Part shown: positions 8,663 to 17,686 of the stretch, in pieces
How positions within the stretch are numbered: the stretch's first letter is position 1
How the letters are laid out: each line of letters opens with the position of its first letter
NCBI RefSeq assembly: GCF_002205895.1
Contig: NZ_NJDE01000009.1
Coordinates: 1-64,000 of the forward strand
Direction: 5' to 3'
DNA: 64,000 nucleotides
From: Saccharibacillus sp. O23
Lineage (GTDB): Bacteria > Bacillota > Bacilli > Paenibacillales > Paenibacillaceae
Notes under the pieces: generated by a model
What the model was told of the DNA's origin: nothing
The model's database searches: none
The model's input: only the letters and a program-made list of their open reading frames with translations
Made by a program: the position numbers and the translations under genes

Positions 8663-9930
8663 GATGGTTGGCCTGCGAACTGCATACGCACACGCTGCAC
8701 AGCGACGGCAGCCAGACGCTTGAAGAACTTGCGCGCGGCGCGGTCGGACTGGGCTTCGACGCGATCGCGTTAACCGACCATAACACCATGTCCGGGCTGG
8801 TCGGCAAGGAAGAGATCGAGCGGCAGACCGGGCTGCGCATTCTGCCGGGCATGGAATGGACGACGTTCTACGGCCATATGGTGACGATCGGACTGAGCGA
8901 ATACGCCGATTGGAGGCAGGCGGAGCGCGGCGGCATCGACGAAGGGATTGAGGACGTGCATCGCTTCGGCGGTCTTGCGGGACTCGCGCATCCGTTTCGG
9001 ATCGGCAGTCCGGCCTGTACGGGCTGCTTCTGGGAATACGAGATCGGCGATTGGAATGCCGTCGATTATATCGAAGTCTGGTCCGGGACGTCCCCGTCGA
9101 TTCGGACGGATAACCGGAGGGCGTTCGAACTGTGGACCGACAAGCTCAACGAAGGTTATCGCCTCGCGGCCACGTCGGGACGCGATTGGCATAACCAGAA
9201 CGCGACGGACGAACCGATCTCGGTGACGTATCTCGGCATCGAGGAGTCTCAAGCAGTCGAGGAGCAAGAAGGAGTCGGACAAAGGAGCGGCGGAGCGGCC
9301 GGTCGGGAAGCCGGGTTGCTTTTGCCGCGGAAAGTTCGTACGGAGTCCGAGACGGAAGCTCTGATCCGAGCACTGCGGCAGGGCAGAGCTTCCGTCACGA
9401 TCGGTCCGCTGCTGACGATGACCGTGGAGAGCGGCGGCCGATCGTACGGCATCGGCTCGGCGATTCCGGCCGCTGCGGAAGAACCGATAAGCGCGGTTTC
9501 GCAGGCAGCGGGGAAAAGCGCAGCCGAATCGCTGTCCGATTCGGCTGCCGATTCCTTACGGAACCCTCCGTCGATTCGCGTGCATCTGACGCTCGATTTT
9601 TCGGTGCGAAGCGGATTGTGGTCGCTGCCGGAACAGGCCCTCCGCTTGAAGCTCTGCTCCGAACGGGGCGAGGAACGGACGCTCGAAGTTCTTACGCCGA
9701 CGCCGGACGGACGGACAGCAGAGAGACTCGACGGTGACGGCGATGCCGCAGCGTTATCTCCGGTGCGTCTTGCGGTCGAACTTCCCGCCGTTTCCGAAGC
9801 CGATCCGGCGAGCCGTTCAAGCCGCCGCTGGCTGCGGGCCGAACTGTGGGGAACGGCGCGCGGCGCTTATGTCCGGATTGCTTTTACCAACGCGATCTAT
9901 TTCGATGCCCCGGAAGGAGCGAACTGCTGA
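8659..9930 (+). CDS. PHP-domain metallohydrolase, CehA/McbA-like
   Basis: This 423-residue enzyme carries the PHP metal-binding motifs: ELHTHTLHSDGSQTLEEL at the N-terminus (HTH), LTDHNTMSG near residue 40, a GMEWTTFYGHMV motif near 70, LAHPFRIG near 112 and SGRDWHN near 175. PHP proteins of the CehA/McbA group hydrolyse phosphate esters or carbamates. With a GDPD-like enzyme and an importer in the operon, a phosphodiester or phosphomonoester substrate is likely. Residues from about 210 include low-complexity linkers (one encoded by a 12-bp inverted repeat at 9520-9548). ATG 8659 overlaps the previous stop. Confidence 0.85.
   Translation: MRWLACELHTHTLHSDGSQTLEELARGAVGLGFDAIALTDHNTMSGLVGKEEIERQTGLRILPGMEWTTFYGHMVTIGLSEYADWRQAERGGIDEGIEDVHRFGGLAGLAHPFRIGSPACTGCFWEYEIGDWNAVDYIEVWSGTSPSIRTDNRRAFELWTDKLNEGYRLAATSGRDWHNQNATDEPISVTYLGIEESQAVEEQEGVGQRSGGAAGREAGLLLPRKVRTESETEALIRALRQGRASVTIGPLLTMTVESGGRSYGIGSAIPAAAEEPISAVSQAAGKSAAESLSDSAADSLRNPPSIRVHLTLDFSVRSGLWSLPEQALRLKLCSERGEERTLEVLTPTPDGRTAERLDGDGDAAALSPVRLAVELPAVSEADPASRSSRRWLRAELWGTARGAYVRIAFTNAIYFDAPEGANC
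9520..9548 (+). repeat. Perfect inverted repeat inside the PHP gene
   Basis: GCAGCCGAATCG (9520-9531) and CGATTCGGCTGC (9537-9548) form a 12-bp perfect stem with a 5-nt loop within coding sequence. It encodes a low-complexity Ala/Ser linker. Confidence 0.8.
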
Positions 9931-10712
9931 TGCCTTTAAAGTCTTTTCCCAAAATTACCGCGCATACCGGCAGCATGGGGCATCCCGATCATTCGCTGGA
10001 GTCGCTCTGCGCCGCGCTCAAGCTGGGCGCGGACATTTACGAAGACGATATTCGCGTTACGTCGGACGGAGTGCCGGTACTGGCTCACGACGACGAAGTG
10101 CGAATGAAGAACGGACAGCCGGCAAGCCTTGCCGAGCTGACGCTGGAAGAATGGAAAGAAAACTCGGCTGCGCCTGCGCTGGAATTGGCCGATGTGCTGA
10201 ACTGGATTCGCACATCCGGGCGCATGATGAATCTGGACATCAAGAGCGACGACGCTTTGCTGCCGGCCGCGAAGCTGGTTCGGCAGATGGGCATGGAAGA
10301 CCGCGTCATCTTAAGCGGCTGCGAATACGAACGGGCGAAGCTGGCCGGCCGTCTGGGGATCGGGCTGCGCAAGCTGCTGAACGTCGACACCGAGCGGCTG
10401 AAGATGCTGAATGACGAACAGGCGATCCATGAAATGACCGGGCAGCTCTGCTTGGAAGCTAGGTCGGCCGGCTGTTTCGGCTTGAACCTGCCGTATCCGG
10501 TCGTTCGGCCCGAACTGCTGGCAGCGGCGAAACGCGAAGAACTGGCCGTCTACGTCTGGACGGTGAACGAGAGCGAAGAGATGCGGAAGCTTGCGCGTTG
10601 GGGCGTCGACGGGATCACCACGCGCGACCCGGCGGCGTTGATCGCGGTCCGCGGCGAACAGGAATTCACGGAGGCGAACGAAGATTGGAGAACCGGTCGG
10701 ACCACAAATTGA
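9930..10712 (+). CDS. Glycerophosphodiester phosphodiesterase-like protein with altered active site
   Basis: This 260-residue GDPD-fold protein should cleave glycerophosphodiesters to glycerol phosphate and an alcohol. The N-terminal region matches GDPD (metal ligands E and D in IYEDDIRVTSDGVPVLAHDDE, with the second catalytic His in AHDDE), and the C-terminus has VYVWTVNESEEMRKL and GVDGITTRDP. However, the canonical HRG is HTG and PENT reads PDHS, so the phosphate-binding Arg is missing. The enzyme may act on an unusual substrate or be impaired. ATG overlaps the previous stop (TGATG). Confidence 0.82.
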   Translation: MPLKSFPKITAHTGSMGHPDHSLESLCAALKLGADIYEDDIRVTSDGVPVLAHDDEVRMKNGQPASLAELTLEEWKENSAAPALELADVLNWIRTSGRMMNLDIKSDDALLPAAKLVRQMGMEDRVILSGCEYERAKLAGRLGIGLRKLLNVDTERLKMLNDEQAIHEMTGQLCLEARSAGCFGLNLPYPVVRPELLAAAKREELAVYVWTVNESEEMRKLARWGVDGITTRDPAALIAVRGEQEFTEANEDWRTGRTTN

Positions 10713-11770
10713 ATTACAGCCTGCGGGAATTGGCGCAGCTTGCGGGCGTCTCCAAATCGACCGCTTCGCGCGTGATCTCCGGCAGCGGCTATGCAAGCGC
10801 CGACGTCCGCGAGCGCGTGCTCAAAGCGGCGGAAGAACTGCGCTACAAACCGAGCGCCGTCGCCCGGGCGATGGTCGCGAAGCGGACGCATAACATCGGC
10901 GTGATCGTATTCCGCGATCGGCTGCCGATCGTGTCCCATACGCTCTACGGGAAGATCGTCGACGAGATCCTGATGGCCGCCGAAAGCTTGGGCTATTCGA
11001 TCTTTCTCAAGACGGACCGCGAGATGTCGCTGCGCTCCACCGATTATATGCTGGAGCAGCGAGTGGACGGATTGATCTTGGTCAGCCGTTTCCGCAAGAA
11101 CGTGATCGACTATGTCAAGAACTTCAACATCCCGTACGTGATGGTCAACGGTTCGACGGAAGATCCCGAGGTCGTGCATCTGGTCAGCGACGACGAACGG
11201 GGCGGCGAGCGGGCGGCGGAGCATCTGTACAGTCTGGGCCACCGCCGATTCTTCATCGTGGCCGGACCGGGCGAGCATCGGAGCCATTCGCTGCGGTTGT
11301 CCGGGTTCTGCAAGAAACTGACGGAACTCGGCATTCCTTGCGGAAGCCGCGAAGCGGCAAACGGTCTAACCGCGGATACGCCGCAAGCCGGATACGTTTA
11401 TATCGCCGAATCGCCCGATTCGAGCTTCGATTCCGGACTTCAGCTTATGCGGGCGCATGAAGAGATTTTCCGCTCGGGCGGCTATACCGCCGTGTTCGGC
11501 ACGAACGATATGCTGGCGCTGGGCGCCATGAAAGTGCTGCTGGAGCGCGGTGTACGCGTGCCGCAAGACGCGGCGGTCATGGGCTACGACAATACGGAAC
11601 TCGGCGGGATGTATCATCCGTCGCTGACGACGGTCAGCGTCGACGCCGAAGGTCTCGGCCGGGACGCCGTCGCGACGCTGCATAAGATGATCGGGGGCGA
11701 AGCCGGCGTGCCGCGCCTGATCGAATACGACAGTCAAGTCATCATCCGTCAATCGACGAAAGGAGAGTGA
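10685..11770 (+). CDS. LacI family transcriptional regulator
   Basis: This 361-residue repressor has an N-terminal HTH (LRELAQLAGVSKSTASRVIS, then the hinge-helix region YKPSAVARAM) and a periplasmic-binding-like sensor domain with FGTNDMLALGAMKVL and VMGYDNTELGGM near the end. TTG 10685 is chosen because GGAGG lies 10 bp upstream; it overlaps the GDPD gene by 28 bp. It is inside the operon, so autoregulation through the palindrome at 8116 is likely. The effector is probably a sugar or phosphate compound. Confidence 0.9.
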   Translation: MENRSDHKLNYSLRELAQLAGVSKSTASRVISGSGYASADVRERVLKAAEELRYKPSAVARAMVAKRTHNIGVIVFRDRLPIVSHTLYGKIVDEILMAAESLGYSIFLKTDREMSLRSTDYMLEQRVDGLILVSRFRKNVIDYVKNFNIPYVMVNGSTEDPEVVHLVSDDERGGERAAEHLYSLGHRRFFIVAGPGEHRSHSLRLSGFCKKLTELGIPCGSREAANGLTADTPQAGYVYIAESPDSSFDSGLQLMRAHEEIFRSGGYTAVFGTNDMLALGAMKVLLERGVRVPQDAAVMGYDNTELGGMYHPSLTTVSVDAEGLGRDAVATLHKMIGGEAGVPRLIEYDSQVIIRQSTKGE

Positions 11771-11778
11771 ACAGGCGC

Positions 11779-12603
11779 ATGCGCTGGTATTGGAAACATG
11801 TAGGGCCGAGGAGGATCATCGAATTCGTGCTGCTGACGGTGTTCGCGGTCTTTTTCGCGGGCCCGCTGCTGAATCTGTTGGTCCTCGCGTTCAGCGAGAA
11901 ATGGAATTATCCGAACGTGCTGCCGCAGACTTGGGGATTCAAATGGTGGAATTTCGTGTTGGCCAAAGACGATATCGTCTCGTCGATCTCGCTGTCTTTC
12001 CTGATCGCGACGCTGGTCACGCTGCTGTCGATCGTCGTCTGCATCCCGGCGGCGTACGCGTTTGCCCGGCTTCAGTTTCCGCTTAAGCGGATGTTCCTGT
12101 TCTCGTTTCTGCTGACGCACGCTTTTCCCAAGATGGGGCTGTACGTCTCGATCGCCGTGCTGTTCTACCAGATCGGCCTGATGAATACGCTGCTCGGCGT
12201 GGTGCTCATCCATATGATCAACGTGCTCATGTTCATGACTTGGATTCCGACCGCGTCGTTCCGGAACGTTCACCGCGCGCAGGAAGAGTCGGCCCGCGAC
12301 GTCGGCGCAAGCCCGTTCAAAGTGTTCCGAAGCGTCACGCTCCCGATGGCGATGCCGGGCATCATGGTCGCTTCGATCTTCACGTTCCTGAATTCGCTCG
12401 ACGAAGCGCAGGGAACGTTCTTGGTCGGCATTCCCGATTACAAAACGATGCCGATCGTCATGTATTCGATCATCTCGGACTTCCCGAGCAGCGCGGGGGC
12501 GGTGTTCTCGATCATTCTGACGCTGCCGACGATCATCCTGCTGGTCGCGGCGCAGAGGCTGGTCAGCGCGGACGTGCTGGCGAGCGGATTCCAGATGAAG
12601 TAA
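11779..12603 (+). CDS. ABC transporter permease (PotC/PhnV-like)
   Basis: This permease of about 274 residues has six membrane segments, the first at FVLLTVFAVFFAGPLLNLLV, and the EAA loop ESARDVGASPFKVFRSVTLP. An in-frame GTG at 11767 overlaps the previous stop, but AGGAG is 1 bp from it and 13 bp from ATG 11779, so the ATG is preferred. The loop and length place it in the polyamine, iron and phosphonate type of importer rather than the oligosaccharide type. It is the first of four importer genes. Confidence 0.9.
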   Translation: MRWYWKHVGPRRIIEFVLLTVFAVFFAGPLLNLLVLAFSEKWNYPNVLPQTWGFKWWNFVLAKDDIVSSISLSFLIATLVTLLSIVVCIPAAYAFARLQFPLKRMFLFSFLLTHAFPKMGLYVSIAVLFYQIGLMNTLLGVVLIHMINVLMFMTWIPTASFRNVHRAQEESARDVGASPFKVFRSVTLPMAMPGIMVASIFTFLNSLDEAQGTFLVGIPDYKTMPIVMYSIISDFPSSAGAVFSIILTLPTIILLVAAQRLVSADVLASGFQMK

Positions 12604-12648
12604 GCGCGCGCGTCGGAGTTTGATTTTCAGACAAAAGGAGGCATTCCC

Positions 12649-13707
12649 ATGCAGTTGTCCGTCCGCGAATTAGCCAAACGTTACAAGACCGGCGACGGGG
12701 TCAGCGGAATCAACATCGATATCGAAAAAGGCGAACTGGTCACCCTGCTCGGCCCTTCGGGCTGCGGCAAAACGACCGTACTGCGCAGCATCGGCGGATT
12801 TCTCGAACCCGATTCCGGCGACATCCTGATCGAAGGCAAAAGCGTGATCGGCCTGCCGCCGGAGAAACGCCCGACTTCGATGGTGTTCCAGAGCTATAAT
12901 CTGTGGTCGCATATGTCGGTGTACGACAATCTGGCGTTCGGCCTGAAGATCCGCAAGATGCCGAAAGCCCAGATCCGCGAGGCGGTGGAAGATGCGCTGA
13001 AGCTGGTACGTCTGTCGGGCTTCGGCAAAAAGTACCCGGCCGAACTCTCGGGCGGACAGCAGCAGCGGGTCGCGCTCGCCCGATCGCTGCTGCTCAATCC
13101 GGCGGTGCTGCTGTTGGACGAGCCGTTCTCGGCGCTGGACGCCAAGCTCCGGCACGAGATGCGCGAAGAACTGCGGGAGATCCAGACCAAGACGGGACTT
13201 ACGATGGTCTTCGTTACGCATGATCAGGAAGAAGCGTTGTCTCTTTCGGATCGCATCATCGTCATGAATCACGGGCGAATCGAGCAGGTGGCGCAGCCGC
13301 AGCAGATTTACGATCAGCCCGCTTCCTTATATGTCGCCGGTTTTATCGGCAAGATGAATTTCCTTGAGGGGGTGGCGGATCGGGAGGAGATCAGGCTGGG
13401 AAGCCTGCGTCTGCCTAATGACAAAGGATTGATGGGCCGGGTAACGGCGGCAGTCCGCCCGGAAGACGTGCAGTTGAGCGCGTTTGCGGAAAACGGCAGT
13501 CTGTTGAAGGGGAGAGTCAAGCAGGTCATGATTCTGGGGCATTACGCCGAAGTGACGGTCGAATTGGACGGTTTCGGCATCGTTCGCGCTTTTCAGGGCA
13601 AGGAAACGGTTATGCAGCTCCAAACGGGGCAAGTCGTCGGCGTCTCGATCTCGAAGCTGACCGGATTTCCGGTCGAAGAAGCGATGGAAGCGGCTCAAGC
13701 CATTTGA
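12649..13707 (+). CDS. ABC transporter ATP-binding protein (PotA/UgpC type)
   Basis: This 352-residue ATPase has Walker A (GPSGCGKTTVL), the signature LSGGQQQRVALARSLL, Walker B (VLLLDEPFSALDA), the switch His in FVTHDQEEALSLSDR, and a C-terminal TOBE-like domain from about residue 270. ATG follows AAAAGGAGG. It powers uptake with the two permeases at 11779 and 14915, giving this importer its own ATPase. Confidence 0.95.
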   Translation: MQLSVRELAKRYKTGDGVSGINIDIEKGELVTLLGPSGCGKTTVLRSIGGFLEPDSGDILIEGKSVIGLPPEKRPTSMVFQSYNLWSHMSVYDNLAFGLKIRKMPKAQIREAVEDALKLVRLSGFGKKYPAELSGGQQQRVALARSLLLNPAVLLLDEPFSALDAKLRHEMREELREIQTKTGLTMVFVTHDQEEALSLSDRIIVMNHGRIEQVAQPQQIYDQPASLYVAGFIGKMNFLEGVADREEIRLGSLRLPNDKGLMGRVTAAVRPEDVQLSAFAENGSLLKGRVKQVMILGHYAEVTVELDGFGIVRAFQGKETVMQLQTGQVVGVSISKLTGFPVEEAMEAAQAI

Positions 13708-13721
13708 GGAGGATGAAAAGG

Positions 13722-14918
13722 ATGCGTATGAAGAAAAAGTTCGGGTGGACGTTGTTGGCGGTCGCGGGTTTGTCGGCTTCTCTGTTGGCGGGATGCGGCG
13801 GCGGAAGCGGCAGCGGCGACAAAAGCGCTTCGGCGGCAAGCAGTACGGGCACGAGCGGCAGCTCCGAGACCGGAACTTCCGCTTCGCCGACGTCGTTCAA
13901 TTTCTATTTTACCGGCTCGCAGAACGTGAAAGATCTGTGGGATACGCTGGAGCCGATGTTCGAGAAAGAGCATCCGGACATCGACGTCAAGATGGTCTAT
14001 ATCCCGTCCGGCACGGGCGCGGAACCGACCTATGATCGAATCATCGCGGCGAAAAAAGCGGGCAAAGGCTCCGGCGACATCGACCTGTACGAAGACGGGA
14101 TCACCTACGTGGCGGAAGGCACCAAAGACGGCGTCTGGACGAAACTGAGCGCGAGCGACATCCCGAATCTGGCGAACGTCGACGAAGCGACGATGAAAGA
14201 CGTGGACGACTACGCCGTGCCTTACCGTTCGTCGGCGGTCGTGCTCGCTTACGACAGCAGCAAAGTGACCGCTCCGCCGAAAACGCTCGACGAGCTGATC
14301 GCGTGGATCAAAGCCAACCCGGAACAATTCGCGTATAACGATCCGTCCACCGGCGGTTCGGGCAGTTCGTTCGTCCAGACGATCCTCTACAAAGACCTGC
14401 CGGAAGAAGACATCCATAACTCCGATCCGTCGATGATGAAGAAGTGGGATGCGGGCTTCAACCTGCTGAAAGAGCTGGGTTCGTCCGTATACGGCAAAGG
14501 CATTTATCCGAAAAAGAATCAAGGCACGCTGGATTTGCTGATGAACGGCGAGGTCTCGATGATCCCGGCTTGGTCGGACATGGTGCTTCAGCAGTTGAAC
14601 GAAGGGCTGCTGCCGGACACGATCAAGATGCAGCAGATCACGCCGGGCTTCAACGGAGGGCCGACTTATCTGATGGTCAATCAGGAATCGGACAAGAAAG
14701 AAGCGATTAATCAGTTCTTGAACTTCGTGCTGTCGCCGGAAGCGCAGGCCGTGGTGGTCGACAAGATGAACGGCTTCCCGGGCATCAAGCTCTCCAACAT
14801 GTCGCAGGAGATGCAGGATAAGTTCGCGGGCGTATCGGAAGGCTTCCGCACGTTCAACATCGGGGATCTGGGTACGGAAATCAATAAACGCTGGCAGAGC
14901 GACGTCGCCGCCCAATGA
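13722..14918 (+). CDS. ABC transporter substrate-binding lipoprotein
   Basis: This 398-residue binding lipoprotein has a signal peptide ending in the lipobox LLAGC, followed by a Gly/Ser-rich linker. The mature part (FNFYFTGSQNVKDLWDTLEP onwards) resembles the spermidine, iron and phosphonate type-II binding proteins rather than sugar binders, with VPYRSSAVVLAYDSSKV in the first lobe. ATG 13722 lies 9 bp after GAGGAGG; in-frame TTG 13704 and ATG 13713 are less well placed. It overlaps the next permease by ATGA. Confidence 0.9.
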   Translation: MRMKKKFGWTLLAVAGLSASLLAGCGGGSGSGDKSASAASSTGTSGSSETGTSASPTSFNFYFTGSQNVKDLWDTLEPMFEKEHPDIDVKMVYIPSGTGAEPTYDRIIAAKKAGKGSGDIDLYEDGITYVAEGTKDGVWTKLSASDIPNLANVDEATMKDVDDYAVPYRSSAVVLAYDSSKVTAPPKTLDELIAWIKANPEQFAYNDPSTGGSGSSFVQTILYKDLPEEDIHNSDPSMMKKWDAGFNLLKELGSSVYGKGIYPKKNQGTLDLLMNGEVSMIPAWSDMVLQQLNEGLLPDTIKMQQITPGFNGGPTYLMVNQESDKKEAINQFLNFVLSPEAQAVVVDKMNGFPGIKLSNMSQEMQDKFAGVSEGFRTFNIGDLGTEINKRWQSDVAAQ

Positions 14919-15817
14919 GCAGCAAAGGCATGATCGCCGCGGGAAACGCGGGGAAAAAGCAGTCGCCCGCGAAATCCGTCAGCCGGGAGACCAAGCAGGC
15001 GATTCTGGGATTGGCGATGGTTCTCCCCTCCTTCGCCATCCTGCTGATCGTCGTCATTATCCCGATCGTGCAGTCGTTGATCATGAGCCTCAGCAACGGT
15101 CAGGGAGGGTACGATCTGAGCCGCTACGCGTACTTGTTCACCGATCCCGGCATGCGCGCGAATATCGTGTTCACGCTGCGCGTGACCGCCATTACCTGCG
15201 TGACGGTGCTGCTGGTCAGCTACGCGCTGGCGATCTATATGCGATTCAATCAAGGGCCGATCGTCGATCTGATCCGCCGCACGTACATGATTCCGCTGTT
15301 CATTCCCGGCGTGATCGCGACCTACGGCCTGATCAATCTGCTCGGCAACCACGGCTGGCTGTCGCGGATGCTCGAAGCGTTCGGCGGCGAACTGCCCCGG
15401 ATCATCTTCGACGAAAAAGGCATCATCATCGCGAATCTGTGGTTCAATATTCCGTTCACGACGATGCTGCTCAGTTCGGCGCTGGCGGGCATTCCGTCTT
15501 CCGTGATCGAAAGCGCGAAAGACGTCGGCGTCGGACGGCTGCGGCTGTTCACGAAATTCATTTTCCCGCTGTCGTACAAAACGTTCCTTGTCGCCGTGAC
15601 CTTCGTCTTCATGGGCGTGATCGGCTCGTTCACCGCCCCGTTCCTGATCGGAGCGAACTCGCCGCAGATGTTGGGCGTGTCCATGCAGCAGGTGTTCAGC
15701 GTGTTCCGCGAACGCGAACAGGCCGCGGCGATCGCGTTCTTCTCGTTCCTGCTCTGCTCGGTGCTGGGAGCGTTCTATATCCGCTCGATGGCGGAAGAAG
15801 AGAAAGCGAAGATGTAA
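14915..15817 (+). CDS. ABC transporter permease (PotB/PhnU-like)
   Basis: This 300-residue permease has six membrane segments starting with ILGLAMVLPSFAILLIVVII and an EAA-type loop ESAKDVGVGRLRLFTKFIFP. It pairs with the permease at 11779, so the importer genes are split as permease, ATPase, binding protein, permease. It is the last gene of the operon starting at 8198. A terminator lies 165 bp downstream. Confidence 0.92.
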   Translation: MSSKGMIAAGNAGKKQSPAKSVSRETKQAILGLAMVLPSFAILLIVVIIPIVQSLIMSLSNGQGGYDLSRYAYLFTDPGMRANIVFTLRVTAITCVTVLLVSYALAIYMRFNQGPIVDLIRRTYMIPLFIPGVIATYGLINLLGNHGWLSRMLEAFGGELPRIIFDEKGIIIANLWFNIPFTTMLLSSALAGIPSSVIESAKDVGVGRLRLFTKFIFPLSYKTFLVAVTFVFMGVIGSFTAPFLIGANSPQMLGVSMQQVFSVFREREQAAAIAFFSFLLCSVLGAFYIRSMAEEEKAKM

Positions 15818-15980
15818 GGCACAAGCGGGCGCGAGAGCAGAAGCGAGACGCTATCAGCCTAGTTTGCGAGGGGGAGTTCTCCGAAAGCCCGGACTTCGCT
15901 GGAATTGTCTGTTCGATTTCTCTCTTCGTCGTCTCGTTTCTAGCCGCGTTTGGACGTTCTTGGCTGTTGGATGTGCTCCA

Positions 15981-16007
15981 ACGTGCTCCGATTTCGGAGC
16001 ACGTTTT
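15981..16007 (+). terminator. Terminator downstream of the phosphodiester operon
   Basis: ACGTGCTCCGA and its reverse complement TCGGAGCACGT form a perfect 11-bp stem with only two unpaired central bases, followed by TTTTTGG. It lies within the 636-bp gap 15818-16453, which also holds a repeat cluster at 16141. Confidence 0.85.
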
Positions 16008-16140
16008 TGGTGTGGCGAAATATGGGCGGATCTCGTCCGAGTTTGAAGATACGCCCTAGCAGGTTCGGCTTAATCTCGGCCACCGTTCGATTCAGGACGG
16101 TTGGCTCGATCTATACTAATCGTAATTCGACCTCGCACGA

Positions 16141-16332
16141 GTTACATTGCCGAATAGTCAATGTAGAGGCACAAATGAAAGCAGATAAGCGACTTAGATT
16201 GACAAAAAGGCAATGTAGAAGCGTTAATTTGCTGTTTTCTGCTTGTATGAGACGTCTACGTTGCCTAATTGTCAACGAAAGGCGTTCTAAATGCGTAATC
16301 TGGCGTTTAGATTGCTTTTTTGTTCATGTAGC
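16141..16332 (+). repeat. Cluster of four degenerate TTGCC-GTCAA repeats
   Basis: Four copies of an imperfect palindrome of about 27 bp are visible in non-coding, AT-rich sequence: 16141-16167 and 16254-16282 in direct orientation, 16193-16221 inverted, and a weaker copy at 16307-16332. The core reads CATTGCCnnnTnGTCAATG with CGTTGCC/GTCAACG as a compensated variant. Centres are about 55 bp apart. No reading frame is supported here. Confidence 0.6.
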
Positions 16333-16453
16333 CTGTTCCCGGTCTTACAGTCTCCGTCGAATGCGAATTCAGCGGCAGCACGCTGCTGCGCTTCGACCGG
16401 CTGCCTATTTGGGGGCTATCGGTAAAAGCGCCTGCAGACTCGGCCGCTGCCGT

Positions 16454-17638
16454 TTACAGCGCCTCGATTAGCCGCAGATAATGCGCGCGAAGCTCGCCGC
16501 GCAGCGATTCCGGCTCCAGCACCCGGAGCGCGGAGCCGAAAGAAGCGAGGAAGGAGACGATGAATTCCGTCTCCTGCGGTTCGTAACGGCCGGCGAGAAT
16601 CAGCCGGCCGGCCGTTTCCGGCGCTTCGCTCAGCGCCATCGACGGATAGAGCCTGCGCCGCAGCTGCGCGGCGGCTTCGGGCGCCACGGCGCAGCGGAAC
16701 GCGATCGCTTCCGCCGAAGGGCGGCGCAGCGTGTGCGCGTCGCGCAGGTCGAAAGCGCGCAGCTCTTCGACCGGTTCGTCGGCGGTAACCTCCGCCGACA
16801 GCACGCGATCGCAGCGGAATACGCGGTATTCCCGCTTATCCAGATCGTACGCGCGGCAGTACCAGAAGCCGCGCGCCGCATATACGGCGAACGGCTGAAT
16901 GCGCCGCAAGCTCGCGTCCCGTTCGGGCCGAAGAGCCTGCCGATCGGCTTCGGCAGGTTCTTCGGCCCTGCCGCTTGCCGGACGAATCCCGTCCGCGCTT
17001 CCGCTGCGCAGGCCTTCGCCGCTGCTTCGCTCGTCCGGACTGCCCGCCGCCCCGCCGGCCGGACGAATCCCGTCCGTTCTTCCGACGTTCATACCTTCGT
17101 CATCCCTGCCTTCGCCGGCCGAACCCTCATGCTCTACGTCTCCGCCGCGCGTCCGACTGCGCGGCGCATACCGAATCGCCAACACCTCGCCGCGCACGGC
17201 GGCTTGCAGCAGCGTTTCCAGACAAGCTCCCGCCTCGGCCGGTTCGTCGGGATAGAAAGCGATCCGATGCCGGAAACGTTCGATCTGTTCGCGCTGCGGT
17301 TCGGACACCACCTCCAGAAACTTCGCGTGGATCGAATCGAACGAGACGCGCAGCGCGTCGTCGGATAAGCCGCGCAGCGTCTGCATCGCGAAATACAACG
17401 CCAAGATCTCGCGGTTCGTGAACGAGACCGGCGGCAGCGAAGCCGTCTCCAACACCCGATAACCCCCGCCGCGGCCTCGATCGGCGTACAGCGGCAGTCC
17501 GATCGTTTCCAGCGCTTCGATATCGCGCAGCGCGGTACTTCGGGAGATGCCGAATTCTTGCATCAGCTCGCGCAGCGTGAAGTTTCGTTTGCGGTACGCG
17601 TATCGCTGTATCCGATTCAATCGCTCCGATCTGTTCAT
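16454..17638 (-). CDS. WYL-domain regulator (YafY/DeoR-like) with long linker
   Basis: This 394-residue transcriptional regulator has an N-terminal winged HTH (FTLRELMQEFGISRSTALRD), a WYL effector domain with AVYAARGFWYCRAYDLDKRE in the second half and a C-terminal WCX-like segment. WYL regulators of this type usually have around 300-320 residues; the excess is a linker near residues 165-245 rich in Gly, Glu, Ser and Arg in which TDGIRPA-like units repeat. The encoding DNA contains an 18-bp direct repeat. It is divergent from a VOC protein and probably controls it. Confidence 0.88.
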   Translation of the reverse strand: MNRSERLNRIQRYAYRKRNFTLRELMQEFGISRSTALRDIEALETIGLPLYADRGRGGGYRVLETASLPPVSFTNREILALYFAMQTLRGLSDDALRVSFDSIHAKFLEVVSEPQREQIERFRHRIAFYPDEPAEAGACLETLLQAAVRGEVLAIRYAPRSRTRGGDVEHEGSAGEGRDDEGMNVGRTDGIRPAGGAAGSPDERSSGEGLRSGSADGIRPASGRAEEPAEADRQALRPERDASLRRIQPFAVYAARGFWYCRAYDLDKREYRVFRCDRVLSAEVTADEPVEELRAFDLRDAHTLRRPSAEAIAFRCAVAPEAAAQLRRRLYPSMALSEAPETAGRLILAGRYEPQETEFIVSFLASFGSALRVLEPESLRGELRAHYLRLIEAL

Positions 17639-17686
17639 GATGACCCTCCTGTTCTTATCCGGTTTTATTTTTCGATCATCTGTTCA

